Origin: Candidatus Zixiibacteriota bacterium | GTDB lineage: Bacteria > Zixibacteria > MSB-5A5 > GN15 > JAAZOE01 | DNA length: 10,257 nt | Assembly (NCBI GenBank): GCA_012797915.1 | Contig: JAAZOE010000079.1 | Span: 1 to 10,257, forward strand | Reading direction: 5' to 3' | Shown: piece by piece, positions 1-6,355 of the stretch | Numbering within the stretch: the stretch's first letter is position 1 | How the letters are laid out: each line of letters opens with the position of its first letter | Program-made: the position numbers and the translations under genes | The notes under the pieces: model-generated | Database searches by the model: none | The model's input: the letters and a program-made list of their open reading frames with translations, nothing else | Told to the model about the DNA's origin: nothing

Positions 1-1
1 G

Positions 2-469
2 ATTCTGCTTTTGATTCTGTCGGCCTCGATGTCCACCTTGGCGGCCCTGGTGCTGATTTCCAGTTCCGCCGTGGCCAAGGATTTCTACGCCGGTTTCGTC
101 AACCGCAACGTCTCCGATGCCGCACTAACCCGGCTGATGCGCCTGCTTAATACCGTCATCGTGATTTTGGCCGTGGTCCTGGCCTACTTCCGCCCGGCCA
201 CGATCGTGAGCATTCTGGGCATCTCCTGGGGGGCCATCGGTTCGGCCTTTCTGGGGCCGTTCATCTGGGGCTTATTCACCAAGCGAGCCAGCCGCATCGG
301 GGCGATCGGATCGTCCTTTATCGGCCTGGCCGTCTGCCTGATTCTGTATGTCACCGGAACCAAATCACCGCAGGCCGGAACCATCGGCATGCTGACGTCG
401 CTGGCCTTGACGCCGATCATCAGCCTCGTCTTCCCCGGCCGCAAAACGATGGATGTGAGCAAGGTATGA
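2..469 (+). CDS. Sodium:solute symporter (SSS family), C-terminal part, 5' end outside window
   Basis: The reading frame is open from base 2 and closes with TGA at 467-469, so about 155 C-terminal residues are visible. They begin inside a helix carrying the stretch SASMSTLAALVLISSSAVAKDF, which is typical of SSS transporters. The Ser-Thr after Met corresponds to the Na2-site helix of PutP-type carriers, and the SSSAVAKDFY segment closes it. Four further hydrophobic segments follow: around LLNTVIVILAVVLAYF, SILGISWGAIGSAFLGPF, IGSSFIGLAVCLILYV and MLTSLALTPIISLVF. This is the usual C-terminal half of an inner-membrane Na+-coupled carrier. The substrate cannot be read from this part. The stop overlaps the ATG of the porin gene by 4 bp (ATGA), so the two are probably co-transcribed and translationally coupled. 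The TTG at base 11 is not the real start, because homology clearly continues upstream. Confidence 0.88.
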   Translation: MLLLILSASMSTLAALVLISSSAVAKDFYAGFVNRNVSDAALTRLMRLLNTVIVILAVVLAYFRPATIVSILGISWGAIGSAFLGPFIWGLFTKRASRIGAIGSSFIGLAVCLILYVTGTKSPQAGTIGMLTSLALTPIISLVFPGRKTMDVSKV

Positions 470-1767
470 CTTTAAAAAATATCATGATCGCTGCCCTTAT
501 GGTTACGACCCTCGTTTCCGCGTCATGGGCGGAAAAAATCAACGATCATTGGACGGTCACTTTCGGCGAGCGAATGCGTCTGGAGAGCTGGGACAATACC
601 ATGAGTTTCGATGAGACCGCCGCCGATTCGCGCACCTATACCCGGAACCGGACGCAGCTGGGGGCGGTCTGGTCGCCCTCGTCGAATCTGACCTTTGGCG
701 CGCGTCTGGGCAATGAGTTCCGTTATTATATGGCGCCGAAGAATATTGATTTCCACTTGAACGAAGTTTTCATCGACCAGCTCTACGGAAAATTGATTCT
801 GCCGTGGTACAAGACGATGACTCTGACCGTCGGCCGGCAGGATATCATCCTGGGCGAAGGGTTCATCGTGATGGACGGCGGGCCGCTGGATGGCTCGCGG
901 TCGGGGTATTTCAATGCCGCGCGTCTGGATTGGACGATCCGGCCCGATCATGTTCTGACCGCTTTCGTCAGCCACCTGGAAGAAACCGATGCCTATCTGC
1001 CGATTATTCACGATCAGCATCAGGCGCTGGTCGAACAACCGGAATCCGGACTGGGATTGTATTTCAGCGGAACGGGGAAGCAGCGGGAAATCCATGGATA
1101 CGTCATCCGGAAGGACTACCGCGACAACGCCGCCTTCCCCTTCACGGCGAACGTCAATTCCCTCGGCGGCCGGATCAAGCAAAAGGTATCCGGCGTCGAC
1201 ATGACCGCGGTACTGGAAGCCGCGTACCAGTTCGGCGAACGGGGGAATGCCGACCGCGGCGCTTATGGCGGGTACGGCTACCTGCAGTATCGCCCTGCTT
1301 GGCGCACGCCGCGCTGGTATCTGCCCACATCGGTCACGGCCGGTTTCCTGTGCCTGTCGGGCGACGATCCCGGGACCGGCGACTGGGAAGGGTGGGACCC
1401 ACTGTTCGGGCGCTGGCCGAAGTGGAGCGATTCTTATATTTATGCGGAAATCAAAGAGGATGCCGTCGCCTACTGGACGAATCTGATCTCCCTCAACATC
1501 GAGACGAAGTTCCAGGTAACCCCGGCGGTCGAGTTGAGACTCGCCTATCAACATCTGACCGCACCACAGGCGGCCGACACATTATCCGCCTTTCCGGGCG
1601 GCACCGGCACCGCCCGCGGCGAGTTGTTCATCGGCAAGTTCTCGTACAAGTTCGACCAGCGATGGTCGGGGCATCTGTTGTATGAATGTCTCGACCCCGG
1701 CGATTATTATTTCGATGGCGCCGACGACTATGTCTGGTTTCGCGCGGAACTGACCTATCAGTATTAG
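466..1767 (+). CDS. Outer-membrane beta-barrel porin, alginate-export / OprD-like
   Basis: This encodes 433 residues. Residues 1-22 are a Sec signal peptide: a Lys at position 4, a hydrophobic core, and a Ser-Trp-Ala cleavage site before Glu23. The mature chain alternates polar and aromatic residues in beta-strand fashion. It opens with RMRLESWDN and carries GRQDIILGEGF and DGSRSGYFNAARLDW at about residues 123-155. That pattern is characteristic of the alginate-export (AlgE-like) porin family. The C-terminus, LTYQY, ends in an aromatic residue, as expected for BAM-dependent barrel insertion. The start ATG at 466 overlaps the symporter stop and lacks a strong Shine-Dalgarno site, consistent with coupled translation. 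I infer that it passes the symporter substrate, or a precursor of it, across the outer membrane. Nothing in the sequence shows that alginate is the solute. Confidence 0.82.
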   Translation: MTLKNIMIAALMVTTLVSASWAEKINDHWTVTFGERMRLESWDNTMSFDETAADSRTYTRNRTQLGAVWSPSSNLTFGARLGNEFRYYMAPKNIDFHLNEVFIDQLYGKLILPWYKTMTLTVGRQDIILGEGFIVMDGGPLDGSRSGYFNAARLDWTIRPDHVLTAFVSHLEETDAYLPIIHDQHQALVEQPESGLGLYFSGTGKQREIHGYVIRKDYRDNAAFPFTANVNSLGGRIKQKVSGVDMTAVLEAAYQFGERGNADRGAYGGYGYLQYRPAWRTPRWYLPTSVTAGFLCLSGDDPGTGDWEGWDPLFGRWPKWSDSYIYAEIKEDAVAYWTNLISLNIETKFQVTPAVELRLAYQHLTAPQAADTLSAFPGGTGTARGELFIGKFSYKFDQRWSGHLLYECLDPGDYYFDGADDYVWFRAELTYQY

Positions 1768-1780
1768 AATATCATCCGAA

Positions 1781-1813
1781 GCGCGGCGGCAGGATTTAAT
1801 CCCGCCGCCGCGC
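1781..1813 (+). terminator. GC-rich hairpin after the porin gene, possible terminator
   Basis: GCGCGGCGGCAGG (1781-1793) pairs with CCCGCCGCCGCGC (1801-1813), giving 13 positions with one A-C mismatch and a 7-base AT-rich loop. It starts 13 bases after the porin stop. No U tract follows (ACTGAATAG), so it may act as a Rho-assisted terminator or an mRNA 3'-end stabiliser, not a classical intrinsic terminator. Confidence 0.5.
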
Positions 1814-2123
1814 ACTGAATAGAAAAGTCGGACGGCCAAAAACCGTCACGCCGGCCGCCGATTGGGGGCGCCCTCCAAGTCGTTACACCGCGACATCTTA
1901 CAGCTCGAGAGTGAGAACGGCGCGTGGCCCTCCCATTGATTCGACCTCTTTCCTCAACAAGCGGAAATATATATCGACTGGACAGGGGCGAATGACATGC
2001 CAATAGAGCCTTCCCGGCTGGCTGAACGCCCCGCAAGATGAAGTCCATTTTGGGCTTGCCAGAATGGGAGTTATGTATTTATTGGTAGTGCCAACGTAAG
2101 GTCCGGCGGTCGAATACGGCCGG
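1814..2123. other. Intergenic stretch without a convincing gene
   Basis: About 310 bases between the porin hairpin and the AOR operon. I see no ORF with recognisable protein character. The minus-strand reading frame across 1898-2158 starts with TTG, has no ribosome binding site and no family features. Visible elements are a small hairpin in 1829-1846 (GACGG and CCGTC around an A-rich loop), the palindrome GGGCGCCC near 1866, an AT-rich patch GAAATATATATC at 1964-1975 without a matching -35 box, and a weak promoter-like TTGGGC, 16 nt, TATGTA (2050-2077). CCGGC (2103-2107) can pair with GCCGG (2119-2123) in a leader transcript. The operon promoter should lie here, but I cannot place it with confidence. 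Confidence 0.45.
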
Positions 2124-2156
2124 CGACGGACGTCGGGCGAAAGGGACGTAAACGTC
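2124..2156. promoter_or_regulatory. Pair of 5-2-5 inverted repeats, candidate operator
   Basis: CGACG-GA-CGTCG (2124-2135) and GACGT-AA-ACGTC (2145-2156) are both perfect 5-bp inverted repeats with 2-bp centres. Their dyad centres are exactly 21 bp apart, two turns of B-DNA, and the second ends 17 bases before the ATG of the membrane protein gene. As RNA, 2-base loops would be unfavourable, so a dimeric DNA-binding protein is the better reading. That is inference. In GC-rich DNA such short palindromes also arise by chance. Confidence 0.3.
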
Positions 2157-2173
2157 AAGTGCGGGAACAGAAT

Positions 2174-2812
2174 ATGGGTAAATTGGAGAAGATTCTCGTC
2201 ATCCTGGTGATCGGGTCGCTGTGGGGGGCGCTGGAATTGTTCGGACGGGACATCATGCGCGCCATGGGAGTGCCTCAGAAATCGGCCCTGCTTTTCGGAC
2301 TGGGGATTATTATTCTATACGCCTCCAAAAAGCTGGTCGATTTCCCCGGATCGGTCACCATCATGGCGGTGATCGCCGGCCTGTTCAAGATGGCTTCCAG
2401 CTATTTCTTCCCCTGCCAGTTCTCGGCGGTGGTCATCAACGGGATCGTTTTCGATATCACCTATCTGGCCTTCAAGGACCGGCTTGATGCCAGCATGGTC
2501 TTCCGGGCCATCGCCGCGCCGGTCATCGTCTATGTCTCGTATGCGACCTTCGCCCTCTTCGCCACCTACCTGCTGCGCGAAGGGTCCTGGGTCGAGCGGG
2601 GCTGGGAAGGTGTCGTCTCCTATGTTCGGTATGATGCCCTGACCGCCGCGCTCATCACCATCGTGACCATTCACCTCGGCTACTCCCTGGCCAGGGCGGT
2701 GAAGCCGCTGGCCCAGCCGCGGACGACGCGGATGCCGGCGATGGCGTTTCGGGTAATATCAGTAGCCTTGGTGGCCGTCATCTGGGTCGCGGGGCAATGG
2801 TTCGTGAACTAG
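2174..2812 (+). CDS. Polytopic membrane protein of the AOR operon, function unknown
   Basis: I do not recognise the family. From ATG 2174 the product is 212 residues with six to seven hydrophobic segments: KILVILVIGSLWGALELF at the N-terminus, ALLFGLGIIILYA, VTIMAVIAGLFKMASSYFF, FSAVVINGIVFDITYLAF, a long segment around AAPVIVYVSYATFALFATYLL, ALITIVTIHLGYSLA, and a last helix near VALVAVIWVAGQWFV. Size and helix count resemble substrate-binding S components of ECF transporters, so tungstate, molybdate, pterin precursor or substrate uptake are possible roles. No diagnostic motif proves any of them. Only 20 bases separate its stop from the preferred ferredoxin start, and the alternative ferredoxin start overlaps it, so it belongs to the AOR operon. 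GTG 2159 is an in-frame alternative start adding five residues; neither start has a strong Shine-Dalgarno site. Confidence 0.7.
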   Translation: MGKLEKILVILVIGSLWGALELFGRDIMRAMGVPQKSALLFGLGIIILYASKKLVDFPGSVTIMAVIAGLFKMASSYFFPCQFSAVVINGIVFDITYLAFKDRLDASMVFRAIAAPVIVYVSYATFALFATYLLREGSWVERGWEGVVSYVRYDALTAALITIVTIHLGYSLARAVKPLAQPRTTRMPAMAFRVISVALVAVIWVAGQWFVN

Positions 2813-2832
2813 TCAGGACCGTAAGGATCGAT

Positions 2833-3249
2833 ATGCCGATACAAAGGATAAAAGTCGTCTCCGCCAAATGCACCGGCTGTCGTCTGTGCCGGCAGATCTG
2901 TGCCATCAGCCATTTTGGCGACATCAATCCCCAAAAGGCGGCGCTGAAGATCGAAGCTCATTTCCCGCAGCCGGGGGTATATCGCCCCAGGGTCTGCACG
3001 CAATGCGGCAAGTGTAGAGAAGTCTGCCCCGAGGGGGCGATCTACCGCCGCGAGGACGGCGCCTACATCGTGGTGGCGGAAAAATGCACCAATTGCGGCC
3101 TCTGTATCCCGGCCTGCAAACCGGGCGTTATCTTCCAACATTCCGAAGTTCCCTACGTCATCATCTGCGACAACTGCTTCAAATGCACCGAGCTGTGCAA
3201 CACCGGCGCCATCACGATTCACACCGCGCCGGTCAAGGAGGGCGCATGA
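2833..3249 (+). CDS. Polyferredoxin with four [4Fe-4S] motifs, AOR electron-transfer subunit
   Basis: From ATG 2833 the product is 138 residues with four complete C-x2-C-x2-C-x3-C motifs, at Cys13-23, Cys55-65, Cys85-95 and Cys112-122. Proline follows the last Cys only in the second motif; the others have Ala, Lys and Asn there. Four [4Fe-4S] clusters are therefore predicted, arranged as two bacterial-ferredoxin-like pairs. There is no signal peptide, so it acts in the cytoplasm. The gene ends in an ATGA overlap with the AOR gene, so it very likely forms a complex with it and carries electrons to or from its own [4Fe-4S] cluster. Small multi-cluster subunits of this kind are known next to AOR-family enzymes such as bacterial AorB and BamC. 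ATG 2833 is chosen because AAGGA lies at 2823-2827, five bases upstream, and homologues begin close to the first Cys motif. ATG 2797 would add 12 residues and overlap the previous gene. Confidence 0.87.
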   Translation: MPIQRIKVVSAKCTGCRLCRQICAISHFGDINPQKAALKIEAHFPQPGVYRPRVCTQCGKCREVCPEGAIYRREDGAYIVVAEKCTNCGLCIPACKPGVIFQHSEVPYVIICDNCFKCTELCNTGAITIHTAPVKEGA

Positions 3250-5186
3250 AAGCCGAGCGTTTTGCGGGTTCCGACGGTTTGGCCGGCACGACCCTGCGGA
3301 TCAATCTCACCACCGGGGAGATCAAGAGTTCTCCGACCGACACGAAGCTGATGCGCGAATGGTACGGCGGCCGGGGCGTGGTGGCCAAGATTCTGTACGA
3401 TGAGGTTCCCCGCGACGCTGATCCGTTCGGGCCGGAAAACCTCTTCATCGTGAGCGCCGGGGTCATGAGCGGATGTTTCATTCCGGCGGGGGCCAAGGTC
3501 GGTTTCGGGTCGATCTCCCCCCTGACCAACGGCCACGGCGATTCCAACATGGGGGGCCATCTGGGCCCGGCCCTCAAGTTCGCCGGATACGACCTGGTAA
3601 TCATGTCCGGCATCGCCCCCAAACCGACCTATCTCTTCATCGATGACGATACGGTCGAACTCCGCGATGCCGCCCAGTACTGGGGTATGGGGTCGCTGGA
3701 ATGCGAGCCGGTGATGAAAAAGGACCTGGGCGAGGATTTCGAGATCGCCACTATCGGGCCCTCCGGCGAAAACGGCATCCGCTTTTCCTGTATCACCCAT
3801 GATTTCGGTCGCCAGGCGGGATGGACCGGCCAGGGGGCGGTCATGGGCTCCAAGAAGCTCAAAGCCATCGCCGTCCGGGGCACCGGCAGTATCAAAGTCC
3901 ATGATCTCGCCAAATTGACCGAGCACGTGTCGGCCATCATCAAACGGACGAAGACGCATCCCAATATGGACCCGTGGCAGAAATACGGCACCGCCTTCTT
4001 CATCGAATGGTCCAATTCCAACGCCGTCATTCCGACCCGCAATTTCCAGACGACCCATTTTGAAAGTATCGACGGCATCAGCGGCGAGGCGCTGGTGGAG
4101 AAGTGCCTGATCACGCATAAGGCCTGTTTCGGTTGTTGGATGAACTGCGGCAAGTACACCAAGGCGGTTCTACCGGGCAAAGAAACCGTCTACCTGGAAG
4201 GCCCCGAATACGAAACCGGGTCGCTGTGCGGTTCCAATCTGGGCATGACCGACATCAACCAGGTCGCCTACCTGAACTGGCTGTTGGACAATGTCGGCAT
4301 GGACACCATGTCCGGCGGCGGCGTGATTGCCTTCGGGATGGAATGTTTCCAGCGCGGGCTGATCACCACCGACGACCTCGAGGGGCATACCCTCAATTGG
4401 GGTTCGGTGGAAGACGCCGAGCATTTTGTCGACATGATCGTGCATCGCCGTGGGATCGGGCAGCATTTCGCCGGCGGAACCAAGCGGGCCGCTGAATATA
4501 TCGGCCGGGGGAGCGAGAAATTCGCCATGCAGGTCAAGGGACAGGAAATGTCGGGGTACGACGGCCGCTACGCTCCGGGAATGATGCTGGCCTACATGAC
4601 CTGTGACATCGGCGCTCATCACAACCGGGCCTGGACGATCACCGTCGACATGGCCGAAGGGCGCGAGACAATCGAAGGACGGGCCAAGGTGGTGATCTAT
4701 CTGCAGCATATCCGGCCGCTGTTCGATTGCTGGTGTATCTGCCGCCTTTTCTGGGGCGAACTGGATATCGAGCCGGAGGAAATTGTCGAGTCTTTGAATG
4801 ACATCACCGGCTGGAATATCACCGCCGCCGACGCGTTCAAGACCTCCGAGAAGATCTGGAACCTGGTGCGCTGCCAGTATCTCGAACGGAATCGGGCCGA
4901 CGGCCGGACATTCGATTATCCCCCGGCGCGGGCCTGGGAAGACAAGATTCCGACCGGCCCCGGCGCCGGCAAGGGGCTGACCTTCGAGCAGGTCGAGGGG
5001 ATGCTGGACGACTATTACGCCTGCCGCGGATGGGATCCCAAGGGCAATCCCAGCCGCGAGGTACTGCATGATTTGGGGCTTGATTTCGCGGCGGATAATC
5101 TCGAAAAGATCGGTTTGTTGGGCAAGCCGCTGCCGAACGGTATCCCGGCCGTCCGCGGTGAGCGGTACAAACCGAAAGCATTTTAG
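3246..5186 (+). CDS. Aldehyde:ferredoxin oxidoreductase family tungsten/molybdenum enzyme
   Basis: The product is 646 residues, slightly longer than archaeal AOR (about 605) and close to BamB-type members (about 650). The N-terminal domain has the family hallmark YGGRGVVAKILYDEVP (about residues 39-54) and NMGGHLGPALKFAGYD (about 100-115), which line the bis-pterin site. CFGCWMNC supplies Cys294, Cys297 and Cys301 in the AOR pattern C-x2-C-x3-C. Cys495, in FDCWCIC, is well placed to be the fourth ligand of the [4Fe-4S] cluster. These positions nearly coincide with Cys288, 291, 295 and 494 of Pyrococcus furiosus AOR. The C-terminus has the usual YYACRGWDPKGNPSREVL stretch. The known chemistry of the family is interconversion of aldehydes and carboxylates with ferredoxin, but divergent members act on other substrates, for example benzoyl-CoA in BamB. 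The substrate here is unassigned. The start is ATG 3246, overlapping the ferredoxin stop; the frame is open upstream, but that part is out-of-frame ferredoxin sequence. No signal peptide, so cytoplasmic. Confidence 0.93.
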   Translation: MKAERFAGSDGLAGTTLRINLTTGEIKSSPTDTKLMREWYGGRGVVAKILYDEVPRDADPFGPENLFIVSAGVMSGCFIPAGAKVGFGSISPLTNGHGDSNMGGHLGPALKFAGYDLVIMSGIAPKPTYLFIDDDTVELRDAAQYWGMGSLECEPVMKKDLGEDFEIATIGPSGENGIRFSCITHDFGRQAGWTGQGAVMGSKKLKAIAVRGTGSIKVHDLAKLTEHVSAIIKRTKTHPNMDPWQKYGTAFFIEWSNSNAVIPTRNFQTTHFESIDGISGEALVEKCLITHKACFGCWMNCGKYTKAVLPGKETVYLEGPEYETGSLCGSNLGMTDINQVAYLNWLLDNVGMDTMSGGGVIAFGMECFQRGLITTDDLEGHTLNWGSVEDAEHFVDMIVHRRGIGQHFAGGTKRAAEYIGRGSEKFAMQVKGQEMSGYDGRYAPGMMLAYMTCDIGAHHNRAWTITVDMAEGRETIEGRAKVVIYLQHIRPLFDCWCICRLFWGELDIEPEEIVESLNDITGWNITAADAFKTSEKIWNLVRCQYLERNRADGRTFDYPPARAWEDKIPTGPGAGKGLTFEQVEGMLDDYYACRGWDPKGNPSREVLHDLGLDFAADNLEKIGLLGKPLPNGIPAVRGERYKPKAF

Positions 5187-5204
5187 CCTCCAGGGGATTG
5201 AGTC

Positions 5205-5444
5205 ATGACCATCTTCCTGAAAGCCGGCGGCCAGCTTCGCGCCAAGCTTAATCCCGATGTCGACTATTACACGCGCAAAGTCGAGATCGACGGCGGTAAA
5301 ACAATCGCCGAAATCCTTGACGCGATCTCGCTGAATCCCGCCTTTGTCGCCCTGATTCATGTTGACGGCAAACTGAAGGACCTGTCGTATACGCCGTCCG
5401 ACGGCCAGACCATCATCCTGCAACCGCCCGTGTCCGGCGGATGA
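5205..5444 (+). CDS. MoaD/ThiS-family sulfur carrier protein
   Basis: This encodes 79 residues with a beta-grasp ubiquitin-like fold signature. The C-terminal part, HVDGKLKDLSYTPSDG followed by IILQPPVSGG, matches the strand, turn and tail layout of MoaD/ThiS. It ends exactly in Gly78-Gly79, the residues that are adenylated and then thiocarboxylated. In molybdopterin and tungstopterin synthesis this thiocarboxylate supplies the dithiolene sulfur. The gene follows AOR by 18 bases, has AGGGG (5192-5196) eight bases before ATG, and runs into the E1-like gene. I infer that it helps make the pterin cofactor of the neighbouring AOR, perhaps as a dedicated paralogue of the housekeeping MoaD. A carrier for another sulfur pathway remains possible. 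No MoaE partner is visible in the window. Confidence 0.85.
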   Translation: MTIFLKAGGQLRAKLNPDVDYYTRKVEIDGGKTIAEILDAISLNPAFVALIHVDGKLKDLSYTPSDGQTIILQPPVSGG

Positions 5445-5455
5445 GGATGGGCCCC

Positions 5456-6184
5456 ATGTCGCTTTCGGAATCCGAAATCGAGAGGTATCAGCGGCAACTC
5501 CTGGTTGATGGCTGGGATCAAGAGAAACTCAAACGTGCCCGGGTATTGATCGTCGGGACCGGGGGGCTCGGCGGGGTGAGTGCAACTTATCTGGCCGCCG
5601 CCGGGGTGGGGCATCTGCGCCTCTGCGACCGCGATACGGTCGAACGGTCCAACCTGAACCGCCAGATACTTTTTGCGGCCGACGATATCGGCCGCCCCAA
5701 GGCGGCTCTGGCGGCCAAAAAGATCTCCCGGCATAACCCCGAAATACAGGTCGAGGCCATAGCGGATGCGCTGACCGAATCCACCGCGCGCGATCTGGCC
5801 TCGGGATGCGATCTGATTATCGACGGTCTGGACAATCACTCCGACCGTTTGATTCTGAACAAAACGGCATGCGCTCGCCATCTCCCGTTCGTCTACGGAG
5901 CGGTCGATGAATGGATGGGACAGGTAAGCTTCTTTCATCCGCCGCAAACCGCCTGTCTGGCGTGTCTCCTGCCCCGCGACATATCGAACCGGGGACCGAT
6001 ACCGGTCTACGGCGCCATGCCTGGGGTCATTGGATCGCTGCAGGCGACCCTGGCGCTCCGCTATCTGCTGACCGGCGAGAACCCCATGACCAACACCCTG
6101 CTGATTTTCCGTTCCGACACGATGAATTTCGAATCGGTATCGTTCGAGAAACGGCCGGAATGTGTGGTGTGCGGCACATCGTAG
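5456..6184 (+). CDS. MoeB/ThiF/HesA-type adenylyltransferase (E1-like) for the sulfur carrier
   Basis: The product is 242 residues, the size of MoeB/ThiF without a rhodanese domain. The start is ERYQRQ, the conserved opening of the family. The ATP-binding loop GTGGLG is at residues 34-39, SNLNRQ at 65-70 with the adenylation Arg, Lys82 after DDIGRPK, and DGLDN at 123-127. Cys167/Cys170 (CLAC) and Cys236/Cys239 (CVVC) are the two CxxC pairs that bind structural zinc. PGVIGSLQA at 189-197 is the typical C-terminal helix. It should adenylate the Gly-Gly tail of the preceding carrier. The position where many relatives have a Cys, ten residues before PGVIG, is Arg179 here, so a thioester mechanism at that site is unlikely. 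ATG 5456 is preferred because AGGA lies eight bases upstream. ATG 5441, overlapping the carrier stop, and ATG 5447 are in-frame alternatives. Confidence 0.88.
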   Translation: MSLSESEIERYQRQLLVDGWDQEKLKRARVLIVGTGGLGGVSATYLAAAGVGHLRLCDRDTVERSNLNRQILFAADDIGRPKAALAAKKISRHNPEIQVEAIADALTESTARDLASGCDLIIDGLDNHSDRLILNKTACARHLPFVYGAVDEWMGQVSFFHPPQTACLACLLPRDISNRGPIPVYGAMPGVIGSLQATLALRYLLTGENPMTNTLLIFRSDTMNFESVSFEKRPECVVCGTS

Positions 6185-6226
6185 CGGCGATCCCGTCTCT
6201 CCCGCCTCCACGATCGTCGTGTGGAA

Positions 6227-6261
6227 TCGGCGGCAAGCCCCGGTGACGCTCACCCCGCCGA
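6227..6261 (+). terminator. Bulged hairpin at the end of the AOR operon, possible terminator
   Basis: TCGGCGG (6227-6233) pairs with CCGCCGA (6255-6261), and inside it GGTGA (6242-6246) pairs with TCACC (6250-6254) around a CGC loop. An 8-base bulge lies on the 5' side. It sits 43 bases after the last operon stop and 6 bases before the next -35 box. No U tract follows, so its role as a terminator is uncertain. Confidence 0.4.
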
Positions 6262-6267
6262 CTGCAG

Positions 6268-6296
6268 TTGACATTTCGGAGATCTTTGCCTATACT
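6268..6296 (+). promoter_or_regulatory. Near-consensus sigma-70 promoter for the lipoprotein genes
   Basis: TTGACA (6268-6273), a 17-base spacer, then TATACT (6291-6296): a perfect -35 box and a 5/6 match at -10 with optimal spacing. Transcription should start near 6303, giving a leader of about 53 bases before ATG 6356. The -35 box also supplies the TTG at 6268 that opens the longest reading frame here. That frame start is thus promoter DNA, not a coding start. Confidence 0.8.
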
Positions 6297-6342
6297 GATG
6301 TGGGGAATCGCCCGGATTCTTGGATATTCCGCGTCTATTCAT

Positions 6343-6349
6343 GGGGAGG
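6343..6349 (+). promoter_or_regulatory. Strong ribosome binding site that fixes the start of the first lipoprotein
   Basis: GGGGAGG lies six bases before ATG 6356, an ideal Shine-Dalgarno match and spacing. It supports ATG 6356 as the true start even though that ATG is not in the frame of the downstream repeats. Confidence 0.75.
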
Positions 6350-6355
6350 TATCGC

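Noticed and set aside
804..1685. 293-codon open frame on the + strand inside the porin gene
   Set aside because: Its translation is Arg-rich and featureless, while the overlapping frame encodes a signal peptide, porin motifs and an aromatic C-terminus.
2050..2077. Promoter-like TTGGGC, 16 bases, TATGTA
   Set aside because: Only 3/6 matches in each box; too weak to list as the operon promoter.
1898..2158. 86-codon minus-strand frame in the gap before the AOR operon
   Set aside because: TTG start, no ribosome binding site, no recognisable domain, and it overlaps the region where the operon's leader and operator-like repeats lie.
4722..4745. Cys-rich FDCWCICR segment considered as an additional iron-sulfur motif in AOR
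   Set aside because: In AOR enzymes a single distal Cys near residue 494 completes the existing cluster. Cys495 fits this, and there is no full extra cluster motif.
4170..5423. 417-codon open frame on the minus strand, and similar long antisense frames at 523-1554 and 3219-4118
   Set aside because: They lie opposite the AOR, porin and ferredoxin/AOR genes, which have clear family motifs. The antisense translations are Arg/Pro/Gly-rich low-information sequence typical of GC-rich codon shadows.
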